In this document: in pieces, positions 12,403-13,360 of the stretch | Position numbering within the stretch: position 1 is the stretch's first letter | Layout: every line of letters begins with the position of its first letter | DNA from: JAENVT01 sp043758005 | GTDB lineage: Bacteria > Actinomycetota > Acidimicrobiia > Acidimicrobiales > Ilumatobacteraceae | Direction: 5' to 3' | Assembly: GCA_043758005.1 (NCBI GenBank) | Contig: JAYVOI010000089.1 | Coordinates: 1 to 13,360 of the forward strand | Length of the DNA: 13,360 nucleotides | The notes under the pieces: model-generated | The model's input: the letters and a program-made list of their open reading frames with translations, nothing else | Told to the model about the DNA's origin: nothing | Databases searched by the model: none | Program-made: the position numbers and the translations under genes

Positions 12403-13360
12403 ATTCCAGATGCCGAAACTCGGCCTGACGATGGAGGAAGGGACCATCGTCGAGTGGCTGGTGCCCGACGAAGCCGAGGTTGCCGAGGGCACCGCCGTCG
12501 TGCGCATCGAGACCGACAAGGTGGAGACCGAGGTGGAGAGCAGTGGCGAGGGCAGGCTGCACCACATCGGCCAACCGGGGCAGGCCTACGCCTGTGGCGC
12601 AGTGATCGCGGTGTTCCTCGCACCGGGTGAGACCCCACCTCCACCGGCCGCGCCGACGGCGAGCGCAGCGCCCGCGGCGGCCGCGCCCAAAGCGCCCGTG
12701 TCTCGGCCGGCTGCTGCCCCCGCGGCGACGGCCGCCAGAACCGCCGGTGGTCGAATCCTCGCCTCGCCGAACGCCAAGCGGGTCGCCAACGAGGCCGGTG
12801 TCGACATCGGTCGCGTCGCCGGCACCGGGCCGGGCGGTCGCGTCGTGACTGACGATGTCGCCGCAGCCCTCAGTGCGGGCCTCGGCGCCTCGGCTGTGTC
12901 ACTCCAGACGTTCAGCAGCCGTGAGGACATCGTTGCCAGCGTGGCCGCCAGAAATCTTGCCGACCTGCTCGGTATCGATCTCGCCGTGGTGCCCTATGAC
13001 CCGGTCGAGTACCGGATCACTCGCGACACGGTCGCGGCATACGTGCGCCAGCGCCTGGCCGGCCCCGTCACCTTTGCTCCTCCTGCTGGTGCTCCGGCGG
13101 AACCGGCAACGGTCGACCTGGCTCCTGCGTCGCAGACGCCAACGCGCATCGTCCGGATGTCGGGCATGCGCGCCACGATCGCCAAGCGAATGCACGCCTC
13201 ACTGCGTGAGATGGCGCAATTGACGCTGGCGATGGACGCCAACATGGATGCAGTGGTGGCCCATCGGGCCCGGCGCAAGCAAGCGGGTGTGACGATCGGC
13301 TTCACCGACTACGTCGTGGCCGCCGCGGCCCGCGCCCTGGGCCAGCACCCGAACGTCAAC
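12392..13360 (+). CDS. acoC: Dihydrolipoamide acyltransferase E2 (AcoC-like), C-terminus cut by window edge
   Basis: The first 323 residues of an E2 core protein. The lipoyl domain covers about 1-78 with the lipoylated Lys43 in ETDKVETEV. A Pro/Ala linker runs from about 80 to 118. A typical peripheral-subunit-binding domain (about 122-158) contains ASPNAKRVANEAGVDI and GTGPGGRVVTDDV. A second block at 182-219 (ASVAARNLADLLGIDL, then RITRDTVAAYV) looks like a degenerate second binding domain whose GTGPGGR loop has become PYDPVEYR. After another Ala/Pro linker the catalytic domain opens at about 252 (RIVRMSGMRATIAKRMHAS). The catalytic HxxxDG motif lies beyond the window. ATG 12392 is supported by GGAGGA at 12381-12386. 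In the complex it accepts the acyl group from E1 and passes it to CoA. E3 is expected downstream. Confidence 0.9.
   Translation, partial: MAVEFQMPKLGLTMEEGTIVEWLVPDEAEVAEGTAVVRIETDKVETEVESSGEGRLHHIGQPGQAYACGAVIAVFLAPGETPPPPAAPTASAAPAAAAPKAPVSRPAAAPAATAARTAGGRILASPNAKRVANEAGVDIGRVAGTGPGGRVVTDDVAAALSAGLGASAVSLQTFSSREDIVASVAARNLADLLGIDLAVVPYDPVEYRITRDTVAAYVRQRLAGPVTFAPPAGAPAEPATVDLAPASQTPTRIVRMSGMRATIAKRMHASLREMAQLTLAMDANMDAVVAHRARRKQAGVTIGFTDYVVAAAARALGQHPNVN

Noticed and set aside
11089..12567. 492-codon minus-strand ORF opposite E1beta, acoX and E2
   Set aside because: Antisense shadow of conserved genes with biased Arg/His content and no motifs.

Overview
The window is high-GC bacterial DNA packed with catabolic genes and with almost no spare space; the largest gap between genes is about 120 bases. 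Several things point to an actinobacterium: a mycothiol-dependent isomerase-type protein, frequent GTG starts, starts that look leaderless, and long meaningless antisense ORFs typical of GC-rich codon use. A lineage such as Acidimicrobiia is my guess, not something the sequence proves. I see no rRNA, tRNA, CRISPR array, insertion sequence, transporter or transcription regulator.

Layout. Left (1-3930): the start of a SnoaL-like gene (-), a complete NTF2-fold SnoaL/LinA-like gene (+), a two-gene minus-strand operon (ThuA-like protein then Rieske oxygenase), and a plus-strand pair (second SnoaL/LinA-like protein, then a DinB/mycothiol-dependent maleylpyruvate isomerase-like protein). Middle (4017-7718): an SDR oxidoreductase (-) diverges from a DUF35 Zn-ribbon/OB protein plus thiolase-like enzyme (+), which converge on an acyl-CoA dehydrogenase (-). 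Right (7840-13360): one long plus-strand run of a second SDR paralogous to the first, a second ThuA-like protein, then E1alpha, E1beta, AcoX and the first 323 residues of an E2 acyltransferase, i.e. an acetoin-dehydrogenase-like 2-oxo acid dehydrogenase complex. The E3 gene is not in view.

How they could work together (inference). Repeated families (two or three NTF2-fold proteins, two SDRs, two ThuA-like proteins) beside a Rieske oxygenase, an acyl-CoA dehydrogenase, a thiolase/aldolase-DUF35 pair and a TPP-dependent complex suggest degradation of a multi-step, probably alicyclic or isoprenoid-like, carbon skeleton. A plausible order is hydroxylation, alcohol oxidation, dehydration or isomerisation, then oxidative C-C cleavage to acyl-CoA by the AcoABC-like complex, with CoA-ester desaturation and retro-aldol or thiolytic shortening. 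The substrate cannot be read from the sequence.

Most unusual points: the E2 appears to carry a second, degenerate peripheral-subunit-binding domain; the E1alpha loop that is normally GHS-like is replaced; the thiolase has Glu in place of the usual His of the C-terminal GHPxG motif; ThuA proteins accompany both halves of the cluster; and one divergent pair of genes seems to be driven by overlapping -10 elements within a 28-base gap.
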